Positions 5,767-14,317 of a stretch of 41,791 bases of DNA are shown here, piece after piece. Location of the stretch: NCBI GenBank assembly GCA_003584865.1, contig QVQE01000158.1, forward strand, positions 1 through 41,791, given 5' to 3'. The notes below the pieces were generated by a model. The model was not told the origin of the DNA. It saw only the letters and a list, made by a program, of their open reading frames with translations, and did not search any database. The position numbers were made by a program, and so were the translations under genes. Within the stretch, counting starts at the first letter, position 1; the number at the start of each line of letters is the position of its first letter. The DNA is from Methylococcales bacterium. Lineage in GTDB: Bacteria; Pseudomonadota; Gammaproteobacteria; Methylococcales; Methylomonadaceae.

Positions 5767-7383
5767 CTAATCTTTAAAAAAGTTATTCAACCTCTGCCTG
5801 TCTGCCTGATTAAAAGCTTTAATCAGCTTCGTAAAATTTTCATCCAACCCCTGTTTAAGCACATTGACATTTAATTGCTTAATCATTATTTGTTCTTGGT
5901 TTGCAAGTTCGGCAAATTGTGACACAACTTGATGGCGCTGCTTAATAAAATCAAGTAATGCGTTATGGGTTTCTTCCATATCAACTTTCGTCTCATAAAC
6001 ACCTATTCGAGCCATCTTTAATACAACGGCTAACATGTCAATGGCCAAAAACAGCAACATAAAAATTAAAAAGACCAACAAATTGTGCCAGGAAACACCC
6101 TCGCCAGGAAACATAAGTTGTGTGAGTATTTCAGTTTGTGTCAACACATCCGGTTTTAAATGCGTAATAGACGCCTCTTTTTCTGCACAACGACGACTCA
6201 TACTATTTTGTTGATCACTCAGCGACTCTATATTTTTTTGATCCAAGTCCCGTTGTTTCATACGAACGGCTTTTAATTCGTCACGCTCTTTCTCACATTG
6301 TGCTTTTGATGCCTGCTTAACTTCGATTAATTCACCAGCTATCTTCTTATTTAGTTCGCTGATTTGTCCTTCTAAGGCAACCATATCTTTACCTAACTGG
6401 ATGCTGTCATCTTTCCGGTCACTGGCTTGACTCAACCATTTTTTACATTGCGTCCCTTTTTTACAGCCACTAACGCCAGTAAAACCGTTGCCTGCAATGC
6501 CTTGTTTTTCTTTCTCAGCATTTGCAATAAATACTGTCACATCTTGGTCGGCCTGCGTTTGTTTGATTTTTATGGATTCAATTTCTTGCTTCAACTTTTC
6601 AATGGCAGAGACTTCTACCGGACTTGAAAGTTGCGGGTTGTTACAGATAGCGGGGTCAAAAAGTTGATTGCCATTTTTTAATTCGTTGCGAAACAGAGTC
6701 ATTTTTGCATCTAACAAACTCAGTTCACTTTGGGGGTTTTTTAGATCACACTGCAAGGCCAAGTTATTAAGTTCCGTTTTAATACGGCCTTCATTATAAG
6801 CCGCATCAATACGCTCGCTAAACAACAGCAGAACCACAGGATGAGCAACAGTGATGGCAATGAGCAAAGCAATCACGAATCTTAAGGAAAACTGTCCAAG
6901 CTTTCCCAAAAAAGTAAAACCTCTCCGGTAAGTCGCTAATAAAGCTCTGTCCATCAACAAAACCATGCAAGACCATAAGAGGGCTACGGGAGCAATGGTA
7001 TAAACACTAAAATTTAAGGTGTAAAGCAAAAACGAAGCCGTAACAATCGCTAACAGAGCAGGAATTAAAACAACTCCGCCAAGAGCTGCGTGTTTTTTTT
7101 GTTCTGACTCAGGGCAACCGGCTAAGATTCTTGGGCTAACACCTGATAGCCAAATAAAAAACCTTTCGAGTTTATTAACAGAACGCGCTGAATTTTCAAG
7201 CACTCCGACAACATCATTAAATTCTTCGATAGAAAAATCAAAACCCTGTGCTTTGACAAAGTTATTGATAGCTTGATCCCGGTACTCGGGGGGAGTCGAT
7301 TCTATAGCTTTAACAAAAAGTTGAAAAAAGTCGGTATCACGCCGAATTTTTTGATAAAAACGCTGTACTTCTCCAACTGACAT
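5767..7383 (-). CDS. DUF4407 membrane protein with Nif11-like N-terminal domain
   Basis: A 538-residue inner-membrane protein. Residues 1-60 (start MSVGEVQRFYQKI; later KAQGFDFSIEEFNDVV) resemble a Nif11/NHLP leader-type helical domain. Residues 75-190 match DUF4407: FFIWLSGVSPRILAGCPESE, then three hydrophobic helices at about 99-121, 126-148 and 166-188, with LLMDRALLATYRRG between the second and third. Residues 190-434 form a large loop, probably periplasmic, with coiled-coil stretches and at least six Cys (two in SGCKKGTQCKKW). A fourth membrane helix spans about 435-457, and the tail is a long charged helix. DUF4407 has no established function. The gene lies between coaX and msrB, all on the minus strand, with gaps too large to demand coupling. 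The DUF4407 call is firm; the Nif11-like call rests on motif memory. Confidence 0.8.
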   Translation of the reverse strand: MSVGEVQRFYQKIRRDTDFFQLFVKAIESTPPEYRDQAINNFVKAQGFDFSIEEFNDVVGVLENSARSVNKLERFFIWLSGVSPRILAGCPESEQKKHAALGGVVLIPALLAIVTASFLLYTLNFSVYTIAPVALLWSCMVLLMDRALLATYRRGFTFLGKLGQFSLRFVIALLIAITVAHPVVLLLFSERIDAAYNEGRIKTELNNLALQCDLKNPQSELSLLDAKMTLFRNELKNGNQLFDPAICNNPQLSSPVEVSAIEKLKQEIESIKIKQTQADQDVTVFIANAEKEKQGIAGNGFTGVSGCKKGTQCKKWLSQASDRKDDSIQLGKDMVALEGQISELNKKIAGELIEVKQASKAQCEKERDELKAVRMKQRDLDQKNIESLSDQQNSMSRRCAEKEASITHLKPDVLTQTEILTQLMFPGEGVSWHNLLVFLIFMLLFLAIDMLAVVLKMARIGVYETKVDMEETHNALLDFIKQRHQVVSQFAELANQEQIMIKQLNVNVLKQGLDENFTKLIKAFNQADRQRLNNFFKD

Positions 7384-7450
7384 GCTTCGTACTCTCTATT
7401 TAGGATTAGGATCAGAAAATGAATTATAAAGATAGGGATAGGGATAGGTA

Positions 7451-8188
7451 TTAATTGGATAAATCTGCACTCAATACAATAGACAAGCCCCGTAAAACTA
7501 AATCGATGTCAATGAGTGCGTTAGTGCTCAAGTGCGCCGCAACAAATTCCGCATCCCCCCCTGTTAATATTAAACTGACGGGTTGGACTTGTTGACTTAA
7601 GATATGTTCAATTAAGCCAACAACTGCTAACAGGGTGCCATTATAAATAGCCGCTTCAGTACAATTTGCGAGGCCTCTTTCATAGGTTACTTCATTAAAG
7701 GAAAGCTGCGCTGTCCCTCCCGCTAAGGATTTTTTCATCAATGTTAAGCCAGGACTAATCAACCCTCCTTGATGCTTACCGGCTGCGTCAATCAGGTCTA
7801 CAGTCACTGCCGTTCCACAATCAACGATACAAGCGGCACCGGGATAAAAATGATGCGCTGCGATTAATGCTAACCACCGATCAACACCTAGTTTTTCAGG
7901 TTGTTGATAGGCATTATAAACACCGTACGCTTGCGCTTCTGATTTAACAGAAATAATAGACAGGTTCGGCCATAAGTCTTCAACCACATCATCAATCAAC
8001 GCTAACAAGGGTGTCGCACTCACGCAGGCAATAGCAATCTGCTCTGGGCGTGGTAGCCTGACCCAGGCATCAAGCAACTGTTGTCGTGATAGTTGCGCAT
8101 TCAGCATAACCTGACTCGTAATTACGCCCTGTTCATCTAAAGTCGCCCATTTAAGACGGGTGTTACCACTATCGATTAATAATTTCAT
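7451..8188 (-). CDS. coaX: Type III pantothenate kinase
   Basis: CoaX phosphorylates pantothenate to 4'-phosphopantothenate, the first committed step of CoA synthesis, and is feedback-insensitive to CoA. The 245-residue protein starts with the ASKHA phosphate loop MKLLIDSGNTRLKW. It carries GVDRWLALIAAHHFYPGA (pantothenate-binding and catalytic Asp region), VDCGTAVTVDLID, GGLISPGLTLMKKSL and the C-terminal LILTGGDAEFVA. Its start overlaps the birA stop by four bases (ATGA), so translation is coupled to birA, a common arrangement. With panB, panC and panD at 31-34 kb, the window encodes pantothenate synthesis from ketoisovalerate and aspartate (except PanE/IlvC) plus its activation. Confidence 0.96.
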   Translation of the reverse strand: MKLLIDSGNTRLKWATLDEQGVITSQVMLNAQLSRQQLLDAWVRLPRPEQIAIACVSATPLLALIDDVVEDLWPNLSIISVKSEAQAYGVYNAYQQPEKLGVDRWLALIAAHHFYPGAACIVDCGTAVTVDLIDAAGKHQGGLISPGLTLMKKSLAGGTAQLSFNEVTYERGLANCTEAAIYNGTLLAVVGLIEHILSQQVQPVSLILTGGDAEFVAAHLSTNALIDIDLVLRGLSIVLSADLSN

Positions 8189-9177
8189 GATGACATCGCA
8201 TTAAAGCTGACTTCACCCGAGGCGTAAGCCTGAACCGTACCCTCCTGTTTTTTAATTAATAAAAGACCATTATCATCAACACCTTCAACCGTACCTTGTA
8301 TGTGCTGTTGACCAATAAATAAGGTAGCAGACTGACCTTTCAAACAATCATAACGTCGCCACTCTTCAAGACACCCTTGAAGGCCTAAGGTTTCATAACC
8401 GTTCAGAATGATTAACATTTGATTTAATACAGCTCCGGCTAACGCATTTCTTCGTAACACCTTTTCACCACTAATCTTAGTTAAATCAGTCCAGGCTTGA
8501 GTTATCGTTTGAGCCTCAGCTTCAGGTAAAAACAAGTTTAAACCTAAGCCGATCACAGCAGAACAAGGGCCATCAGCTTCGCCTGACACTTCAATTAAGA
8601 TACCGCCTAGTTTCTTACCTTGATAATAAATATCATTCGGCCACTTTAAGCCGACCTCATTAAAACCCGAGGCCTGCAATGCTCTTATCACCGCAACCCC
8701 AATCGCCAGACTAAGTCCTGCCGTCGCAGCCATACCACCTTGTTGAAAGCGCCAGAGTATCGATAAGTATAAATTACTCCCGTAAGGCGAGACCCATTGT
8801 CGCCCCCGCCGTCCTTTACCAGCGGTTTGATGTTCGGCAAAACAAACATAACCCGAGGGCGCATTACGTTGAGAATGCTCAACTAGATACGTGTTAGTCG
8901 AATTAAGGCTGTCATGAATTTCTAAAGCGGAAATTAACGGCTTATTCTGCTCACTCAATACCGAAACAATTTTAGAATGCTCCAATAACTCCAAGGGTTT
9001 ATCCAAACGATAACCTTTACCGCTAACGGCTGAATGTTGTAACCCCAGTACAGACAAACCATTTAATTGCTTACAAATGGCTGAACGACTCACGCCCAGA
9101 GCTTCCGCTAATGCTGTTCCAGAGTGAAACTCGCCATTTGCTAATAACGTAAGAATCTTTTTTTGTTTTTCAGTCAT
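8185..9177 (-). CDS. birA: Biotin-protein ligase / biotin operon repressor BirA
   Basis: BirA adenylates biotin and transfers it to the biotin carboxyl carrier protein. With its N-terminal winged helix it can also repress biotin genes. Residues 1-60 hold the HTH (LLANGEFHSGTALAEALGVS then RSAICKQLNGL). The catalytic core follows: SLNSTNTYL, the biotinyl-AMP loop GKGRRGRQWVSPYGSNLYLS, and KWPNDIYYQGKKLGGILIE with the catalytic Lys. An SH3-like C-terminal domain (ATLFIGQQHIQGTVEGVDD) ends the protein, so this is the bifunctional class II form. I place the start at ATG 9177. A GTG two codons further out (9183) is possible but less likely. It is divergent from ppsA across about 150 bases. Confidence 0.95.
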   Translation of the reverse strand: MTEKQKKILTLLANGEFHSGTALAEALGVSRSAICKQLNGLSVLGLQHSAVSGKGYRLDKPLELLEHSKIVSVLSEQNKPLISALEIHDSLNSTNTYLVEHSQRNAPSGYVCFAEHQTAGKGRRGRQWVSPYGSNLYLSILWRFQQGGMAATAGLSLAIGVAVIRALQASGFNEVGLKWPNDIYYQGKKLGGILIEVSGEADGPCSAVIGLGLNLFLPEAEAQTITQAWTDLTKISGEKVLRRNALAGAVLNQMLIILNGYETLGLQGCLEEWRRYDCLKGQSATLFIGQQHIQGTVEGVDDNGLLLIKKQEGTVQAYASGEVSFNAMSS

Positions 9178-9252
9178 CAACACGGCTTTATTTTCGAATC
9201 AGTGAAAAGCCTAAATTATACGACAAGCACCTCTGTCACTGTCGATTATTGC

Positions 9253-9281
9253 TTGCTACTGGCTATAGAACTGTTTATGAT
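9253..9281 (+). promoter_or_regulatory. Candidate sigma-70 promoter of ppsA
   Basis: TTGCTA (9253-9258) and TATGAT (9276-9281) are separated by 17 bases, 51 bases before the ppsA start. Just downstream, GGGATTAAATCCC forms a small near-palindrome. The match was made by eye only. Confidence 0.4.
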
Positions 9282-9331
9282 TCGGGATTAAATCCCCGCT
9301 ACTGAGAAAGTAGGTTCAAAGGAGTAACACC

Positions 9332-11743
9332 ATGTCCAATCAAAACAATTATATCCGTTGGTTTAATGAATTAACGATAGACGACGTGCCTTTAGTCGGT
9401 GGAAAGAATGCCTCTTTAGGTGAAATGTATCAGGAACTATCCCCACAAGGTATTCAAATTCCCAATGGCTTTGCGGTAACGGCTGAAGGCTATCGTTATC
9501 TGCTTGATCAGGCCAACGCTTGGGAAGCACTACATGAAGCCCTTGATGATCTTAACCCCGCTGATGTCGCTGATCTGGCTCAAAGGGCGCGTAAAGCACG
9601 AGACATTATTTATGCCGCCGCTTTTCCTCGTGACCTTGAAGAACAAATAATTCAGGCTTACGCTCAATTACAACAGCAATACGGCACAGAGATAAGTGTT
9701 GCCGTACGCAGTTCAGCCACCGCAGAAGACTTACCCACCGCCAGTTTTGCCGGACAGCAAGATACCTTTCTTAATATTCGCGGTGAACCTGCCTTGCTAG
9801 AAGCCTGTAAACGTTGCTTTGCCAGTTTATTTACCGATCGTGCCATTCATTATCGCATTGATCAAGGCTTTGATCATTTCAAACTCGCGCTATCAATCGG
9901 TATCATGAAAATGGTACGTTCTGACCTAGATGCCAGTGGGGTCATGTTTTCCCTGGATACAGAGTCTGGTTTTAGTGATGTGGTGTTTATTACCGGGGCT
10001 TATGGCCTGGGTGAAAATGTCGTACAGGGTGCGGTTGATCCCGATGAATTTTATGTCCATAAACCCACTTTTGAGTTAGGCCATCGTGCGGTCTTAAAGC
10101 GTACCTTGGGGGCGAAAAAGATCAAAATGATCTACAGTGAGGGCCGAACCCATGAACCGACTCGCAATATAGTCACTTCTGAACAAGAGCGTCAGCGTTT
10201 TTGTATTTCTGATGAGGATGTACTAACCTTAGCGGATTATGCGATTAAGATTGAAAAACATTACAGTGCCAAAGCCGGTCAACCCAAACCCATGGATATG
10301 GAATGGGCTAAAGATGGGCTTGATGGTTGCTTATATATCGTTCAAGCACGTCCAGAAACCGTAGTCTCACAATTAAGTGGCATGGTGTTAGAACAATACA
10401 GTCTTAAGACTAAGACTGAACCGATTGTCACCGGTCATTCAGTTGGCAGTAAAATCGCTACGGGTACTGCACGCATTATTACCCACCTTAGCCAACTCCA
10501 ACAATTTAAAGCAGGCGATGTGCTGGTCGCCGACATCACCACGCCCGATTGGGAACCCGTGATGAAAATCGCTTCAGCAATCGTTACTAACCGAGGAGGG
10601 CGCACGTGTCACGCCGCTATTATCTCACGTGAACTGGGCGTTCCTGCGGTGATTGGTTGTGACAATGCCACCACAACCATCAAAAACAATAGTCCGGTTA
10701 CTGTGTCTTGCGCAGAAGGTGATAAAGGTAAAGTCTATGACGGTATACTTGATTTTGAAATTAAAACCATCGACTTATCTGGCTTAAAACGTCCTAAGAC
10801 CAAAATCATGCTTAACCTCGGTAATCCCGAATTGGCGTTTAAAACCAGTTTCCTGCCGAATGATGGGGTTGGTTTAGCGCGAATGGAGTTTATCATCACC
10901 GAATACATCAAAGCGCATCCTATGGCCTTGATTCATCCTGAGCGCGTGCAAGATGATAACGAACGGCAACAAATTAAAGATTTAACTCGCAATTTCAAGA
11001 GCCCAGAAGCGTTCTTTATTCAACGTCTCTCAGAAGGTGTGGGTACCATTGCCGCCGCCTTTTACCCCAAGCCTGTCGTAGTACGTATGTCGGATTTTAA
11101 AACGAACGAATACGCAACTTTATTAGGGGGGCGCTGGTTTGAATTTGATGAAGCCAATCCTATGATTGGTTTTCGCGGTGCATCCCGTTATACCCATCCC
11201 GCTTATGCAGAAGGCTTTGCGCTGGAATGTGCGGCAATGAAACGGGTGCGTGATGACATGGGGCTAAACAATGTCATTCTTATGATCCCGTTTTGTCGTC
11301 GTGTCCAGGAAGCTAAAAAAGTATTGGATTATATGGCAACCCTCGGTTTAAAGCGTGGTGAAAAGGGACTCGAAATCTATGTGATGTGTGAGATTCCTAA
11401 TAATGTCATTCAGATTGATGCCTTTTCAGAACACTTTGACGGCTTTTCTATTGGCTCTAATGACCTAACCCAGCTTACGTTAGGCGTAGACAGAGATTCT
11501 GCGATTATTGCAGAAGACTTTGATGAACGCGACCTAGGTGTAAAGGAAATGATCCGGCTGGCAGTCGTTGGTGCTAAACGCAATGGCAAACATTGCGGCC
11601 TATGCGGTCAGGCACCTTCAGACTATCCAGAAATGGCGGACTTTTTAGTTGAAGTGGGTATCGATTCTATGAGTTTAAATCCTGATACGGTGTTACAAAC
11701 CACGCAACAGCTATTAGAAACTGAACAGCGGTTAACGTTATAA
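9332..11743 (+). CDS. ppsA: Phosphoenolpyruvate synthase
   Basis: PpsA converts pyruvate, ATP and water to PEP, AMP and phosphate, feeding gluconeogenesis. In type I methanotrophs it would support routes starting from pyruvate. The 803-residue protein has all three domains. These are the N-terminal ATP-grasp (VGGKNASLGEMYQEL near residue 20; VRSSATAEDLPTASFAGQQD), the swivelling phosphohistidine domain with GGRTCHAAIISRELGVP (catalytic His about 427), and the C-terminal TIM-barrel PEP/pyruvate domain (GIGSNDLTQ-like SIGSNDLTQLTLGVDRDS; active-site Cys in CGLCGQAPSDYPE, about 755-758). AAAGGAG precedes the ATG at good spacing. A retropepsin-like gene follows six bases after the stop. I see no PpsR/YdiA regulator in the window. 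Confidence 0.97.
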   Translation: MSNQNNYIRWFNELTIDDVPLVGGKNASLGEMYQELSPQGIQIPNGFAVTAEGYRYLLDQANAWEALHEALDDLNPADVADLAQRARKARDIIYAAAFPRDLEEQIIQAYAQLQQQYGTEISVAVRSSATAEDLPTASFAGQQDTFLNIRGEPALLEACKRCFASLFTDRAIHYRIDQGFDHFKLALSIGIMKMVRSDLDASGVMFSLDTESGFSDVVFITGAYGLGENVVQGAVDPDEFYVHKPTFELGHRAVLKRTLGAKKIKMIYSEGRTHEPTRNIVTSEQERQRFCISDEDVLTLADYAIKIEKHYSAKAGQPKPMDMEWAKDGLDGCLYIVQARPETVVSQLSGMVLEQYSLKTKTEPIVTGHSVGSKIATGTARIITHLSQLQQFKAGDVLVADITTPDWEPVMKIASAIVTNRGGRTCHAAIISRELGVPAVIGCDNATTTIKNNSPVTVSCAEGDKGKVYDGILDFEIKTIDLSGLKRPKTKIMLNLGNPELAFKTSFLPNDGVGLARMEFIITEYIKAHPMALIHPERVQDDNERQQIKDLTRNFKSPEAFFIQRLSEGVGTIAAAFYPKPVVVRMSDFKTNEYATLLGGRWFEFDEANPMIGFRGASRYTHPAYAEGFALECAAMKRVRDDMGLNNVILMIPFCRRVQEAKKVLDYMATLGLKRGEKGLEIYVMCEIPNNVIQIDAFSEHFDGFSIGSNDLTQLTLGVDRDSAIIAEDFDERDLGVKEMIRLAVVGAKRNGKHCGLCGQAPSDYPEMADFLVEVGIDSMSLNPDTVLQTTQQLLETEQRLTL

Positions 11744-11749
11744 AAACTA

Positions 11750-12481
11750 ATGACAACAACAAATAATCTTATCATCTCTGTGATCAAGCAATGCCGTTTA
11801 ATTGCTTATTTGTCTCTGGCATTAATCGCCTTAAGTGTTCATGCACAAGAGACTGGAACTGACACTGATAACGATCTGTTTAATCAACTGCTCTCGTTAC
11901 AAAGTCAGATGAATATTAAGATCATGGGCTTAGACAGAATCCAAAACGAAGCAAAGATCAACACGCGTGGCAACCTTGAACAACAAATGGAACAGCTTTT
12001 GGCTTCGTTTAATCATATTGTCAGTCGGGATGCAAAAGGCCGAATCGAGCGTATTGTTATTGTTAACAAAAAACAAAAAACGGAAGACCGTCATATTGTT
12101 TTACCCACCAGCCATCAGGGTAACCACTTTATAGTATCTGTTGATATATCGGGTAATGGCAGTCACTGGGAAACTATGGATATGGTGATTGATACCGGTG
12201 CTGATGTGGTGGTGTTACCTGAATCAATGATTGCTCGACTCGATCTTACCCATAGTGCCTTCACCACCCGAAAGATGCAAACCGCAAATGGCACAGCCGA
12301 AGCTAAAGTGGGCTTTTTAAGCGCCGTTAAAATTGCCGGAGAAACGTTGGATCATGTGCAAGTCGCCTTTATAGCAGATGCTCTTTTAGGGACAAACAAG
12401 TTATTGGGTATGAGTGCATTGGGTCGCTATCAGATCAACATTGATGATAGCACCCAATTGGTCACGCTGGTTAAGCGATAA
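11750..12481 (+). CDS. Retropepsin-like aspartic protease (clan AA)
   Basis: A 243-residue protein with an N-terminal hydrophobic segment (LIAYLSLALIALSVHAQ, about residues 17-33) that is a signal peptide or anchor, so it acts in the periplasm. A helical, Gln-rich linker follows. The C-terminal half is a single-lobe retropepsin-like domain with MDMVIDTGADVVVLP (catalytic D148 in D-T-G-A), the flap region, and LLGTNKLLGMSALGRYQINI as the second conserved block. This pattern matches the TIGR02281 clan AA proteases, which presumably act as dimers. The substrate is unknown. It begins six bases after the ppsA stop and probably shares its transcript, although no functional link is evident. No strong ribosome binding site precedes the ATG. 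Confidence 0.85.
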   Translation: MTTTNNLIISVIKQCRLIAYLSLALIALSVHAQETGTDTDNDLFNQLLSLQSQMNIKIMGLDRIQNEAKINTRGNLEQQMEQLLASFNHIVSRDAKGRIERIVIVNKKQKTEDRHIVLPTSHQGNHFIVSVDISGNGSHWETMDMVIDTGADVVVLPESMIARLDLTHSAFTTRKMQTANGTAEAKVGFLSAVKIAGETLDHVQVAFIADALLGTNKLLGMSALGRYQINIDDSTQLVTLVKR

Positions 12482-12552
12482 TTTTCTGAACAGTTATCGC
12501 ACCGGAAAATCTCTGCCCGAAAATAGGCTCGGCTTTTATTCTTTAAACAAAC

Positions 12553-13233
12553 TTAATTGGCTGCAAAGCAATAGAAATAACCGACACCGTTGGTTATTTT
12601 TAAACTCTCGGGACTACAGCCACGGCTGGCATGAGTGGAGTTCCACGACAAGTTACCACCAATAACGCCATGATTAGAATGATCGGAATGACCCATCTGA
12701 ACACGACCTTCGGCACTGCTGGTGTAACTCTGGCAAGTATGATCAGAGCCATCATTGTAAGCCTTGCCATCATACAGAGTACCTGTAATGATGTCATGCT
12801 GATTGATGGTATCGCCTGAGCCTTTGATAAGCTCCCCCTTTTCATTAAGTGTGGTCAGACGATTGACGTTATTTTCAAGCTGAACAAGCGCCACCTTATC
12901 GCCGTGCAAATGCGCTAAATCCTCGGCAATAACAACACCCTTGGCATTAGCCCAAGGGCCTTTGCCGATACGATCACGTGCATTAATGGCAGGCTTGTTA
13001 CCCTCAGCCTGAATGCTTAGATAAGCATGCCAGCTCCGCCCCCCCCACCCCGCCTCTTTAGCCAGTTGCTGGCAATGCGCATCAGCACCGGCCAGACCAC
13101 CCAGATTAGCACCCTTGCCAATACCGCTGCTAGTCACAAAGAAACCCAAGGGCAACTTGGGTGGTTCTAATGCAAAAACATCGGTAACGGCTAATAACAT
13201 AAACAGACAAACAACAACGTTAGCTTTACTCAT
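12553..13233 (-). CDS. Secreted C-type-lectin/endostatin-fold protein
   Basis: A 226-residue exported protein with signal peptide MSKANVVVCLFMLLAVTDVFA. The mature domain contains GGLAGADAHCQQLAKEAGWG then RSWHAYLSIQ, INARDRIGKGPWANAKGVVI, and a C-terminal CSPESLKITNGVGYFYC-type ending with paired Cys. Motifs of this kind (GLAGAD..C..A......W.A.LS, R.RIG.GPW.N..G) are seen in bacterial secreted proteins with an endostatin or C-type-lectin-like fold, including some annotated as DUF1554 or lectin. Four mature Cys residues (HCQQ, HTCQS, GCSP, YFYCF) could make two disulfides. The ligand is unknown. It is convergent with the protease gene and transcribed alone. Confidence 0.7.
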   Translation of the reverse strand: MSKANVVVCLFMLLAVTDVFALEPPKLPLGFFVTSSGIGKGANLGGLAGADAHCQQLAKEAGWGGRSWHAYLSIQAEGNKPAINARDRIGKGPWANAKGVVIAEDLAHLHGDKVALVQLENNVNRLTTLNEKGELIKGSGDTINQHDIITGTLYDGKAYNDGSDHTCQSYTSSAEGRVQMGHSDHSNHGVIGGNLSWNSTHASRGCSPESLKITNGVGYFYCFAAN

Positions 13234-13430
13234 TTTCCCCTCTCTTATTGCTTAATTAACTATTTCGTAACTGGAGACGTCTTGTAACATCATGCAATAC
13301 TGTTATATTTCTCATCTAGAGTGATCCATTAATCATTAAATTAAGCTTGAGTATAGAGAGTTATTTTATTTGTTGTGGATTATTTATGATATTTGCAACT
13401 ATTATTGTTCAAATCGGTTTTCTGAACGCC

Positions 13431-14006
13431 TTACAACCCTTCCCAAGGGGTATACAAGCCCTCAACATTAACGCTGAACATATCCAATATTCGTCCCACA
13501 GTTTCATTAACCATTGCCGTTAAAGAATCGGTCTTGCTGTAAAAAGCGGGCATTGGGGGAAACATAATACCGCCCATTTCAGTCACGATCCCCATATTTC
13601 TAATATGTACCAGATTTAAAGGTGTTTCACGGGGCATTAACACCAAACGCCGACGCTCTTTTAACACCACATCAGCCCCCCGTGAGATTAAGTTATCACC
13701 AAAACCGTGAGCAACTGCCGCCAGTGTTTTCATAGAACAAGGTGCGATAATCATGCCTTCTGTTTTAAATCCACCACTCGAAATACTCGCCGCTATATCA
13801 TTAATGCCATGTGTTACATCCGCTAGTTTATAGAGTTCGGCCCGTTTCATATCCATTTCATGTTTTAAATTAACCACCCCCGCATCGGAAATTACCAGAT
13901 GCGTTTCCCATTCTTCCTGAGCTTGTAAGATTTGCAGCATTCTTACACCGTAAACAGCCCCTGTTGCACCGGTCATGGCAATAATTAAACGTTTTTTCTG
14001 AGTCAT
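13431..14006 (-). CDS. ubiX: Flavin prenyltransferase UbiX
   Basis: UbiX attaches a dimethylallyl group to FMN to make prenylated FMN, the cofactor of the decarboxylase UbiD. This 191-residue protein has the Rossmann-like FMN site IIAMTGATGAVYGVRML near the N-terminus, SSGGFKTEGMIIAPCSMKTL (conserved Ser-Met-Lys-Thr), AVAHGFGDNLISRGADVVLK, RRRLVLMPRETPLNLVHIRN and GGIMFPPMPAFYSK. The length fits the family. Its partner ubiD is on the plus strand about 24.5 kb away in this window, so the two are not co-transcribed. Upstream is a 311-base gap shared with the divergent RTX gene. Confidence 0.96.
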   Translation of the reverse strand: MTQKKRLIIAMTGATGAVYGVRMLQILQAQEEWETHLVISDAGVVNLKHEMDMKRAELYKLADVTHGINDIAASISSGGFKTEGMIIAPCSMKTLAAVAHGFGDNLISRGADVVLKERRRLVLMPRETPLNLVHIRNMGIVTEMGGIMFPPMPAFYSKTDSLTAMVNETVGRILDMFSVNVEGLYTPWEGL

Positions 14007-14317
14007 CTGTCGTGTTTTTAGAGGTCTGTTCAGGTTAAGTCGATAGAAATTAAGCGTGTAGTCTACTGTCTTTAGACTCTTCAGACAAACTTATGCGATG
14101 AATCGAGACTTTTTTGGTCACTGAAGGACTGAGATGTCTAAATGAATTATTGGAAATAATAAAACTATCACTTGCTAAAAATGTGTATTTTAGTAGAATC
14201 AGTCCGTAGTTACATCCCGGTTTTTTGTGCCGCCTATATTATTACTCAACTCAAAGGTCATGCAGGTGACAGGTGATGAACAATTTATAACTAATCTTAT
14301 GAGGCACCGCTTAAACT
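14007..14317. other. Intergenic region between divergent ubiX and RTX gene, with candidate promoter
   Basis: No gene is visible in these 311 bases. A candidate plus-strand promoter for the RTX gene is TTGCTA (14172-14177) and TAGAAT (14194-14199) with a 16-base spacer. This would leave a leader of about 110 bases. GTGCC (14227-14231) and GGCAC (14304-14308) in that leader could pair near the start codon. I recognise no riboswitch class. Confidence 0.35.

Noticed and set aside
7431-7449. Short tandem repeat GATAGG-GATAGG near coaX
   Set aside because: Only about three imperfect units between two genes. Too short to suggest phase variation or a regulatory array.
14200-14317. Possible riboswitch upstream of the RTX gene
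   Set aside because: I compared it by memory with the c-di-GMP (GEMM) and TPP consensus features and found no match; only a weak GTGCC/GGCAC pairing is visible.
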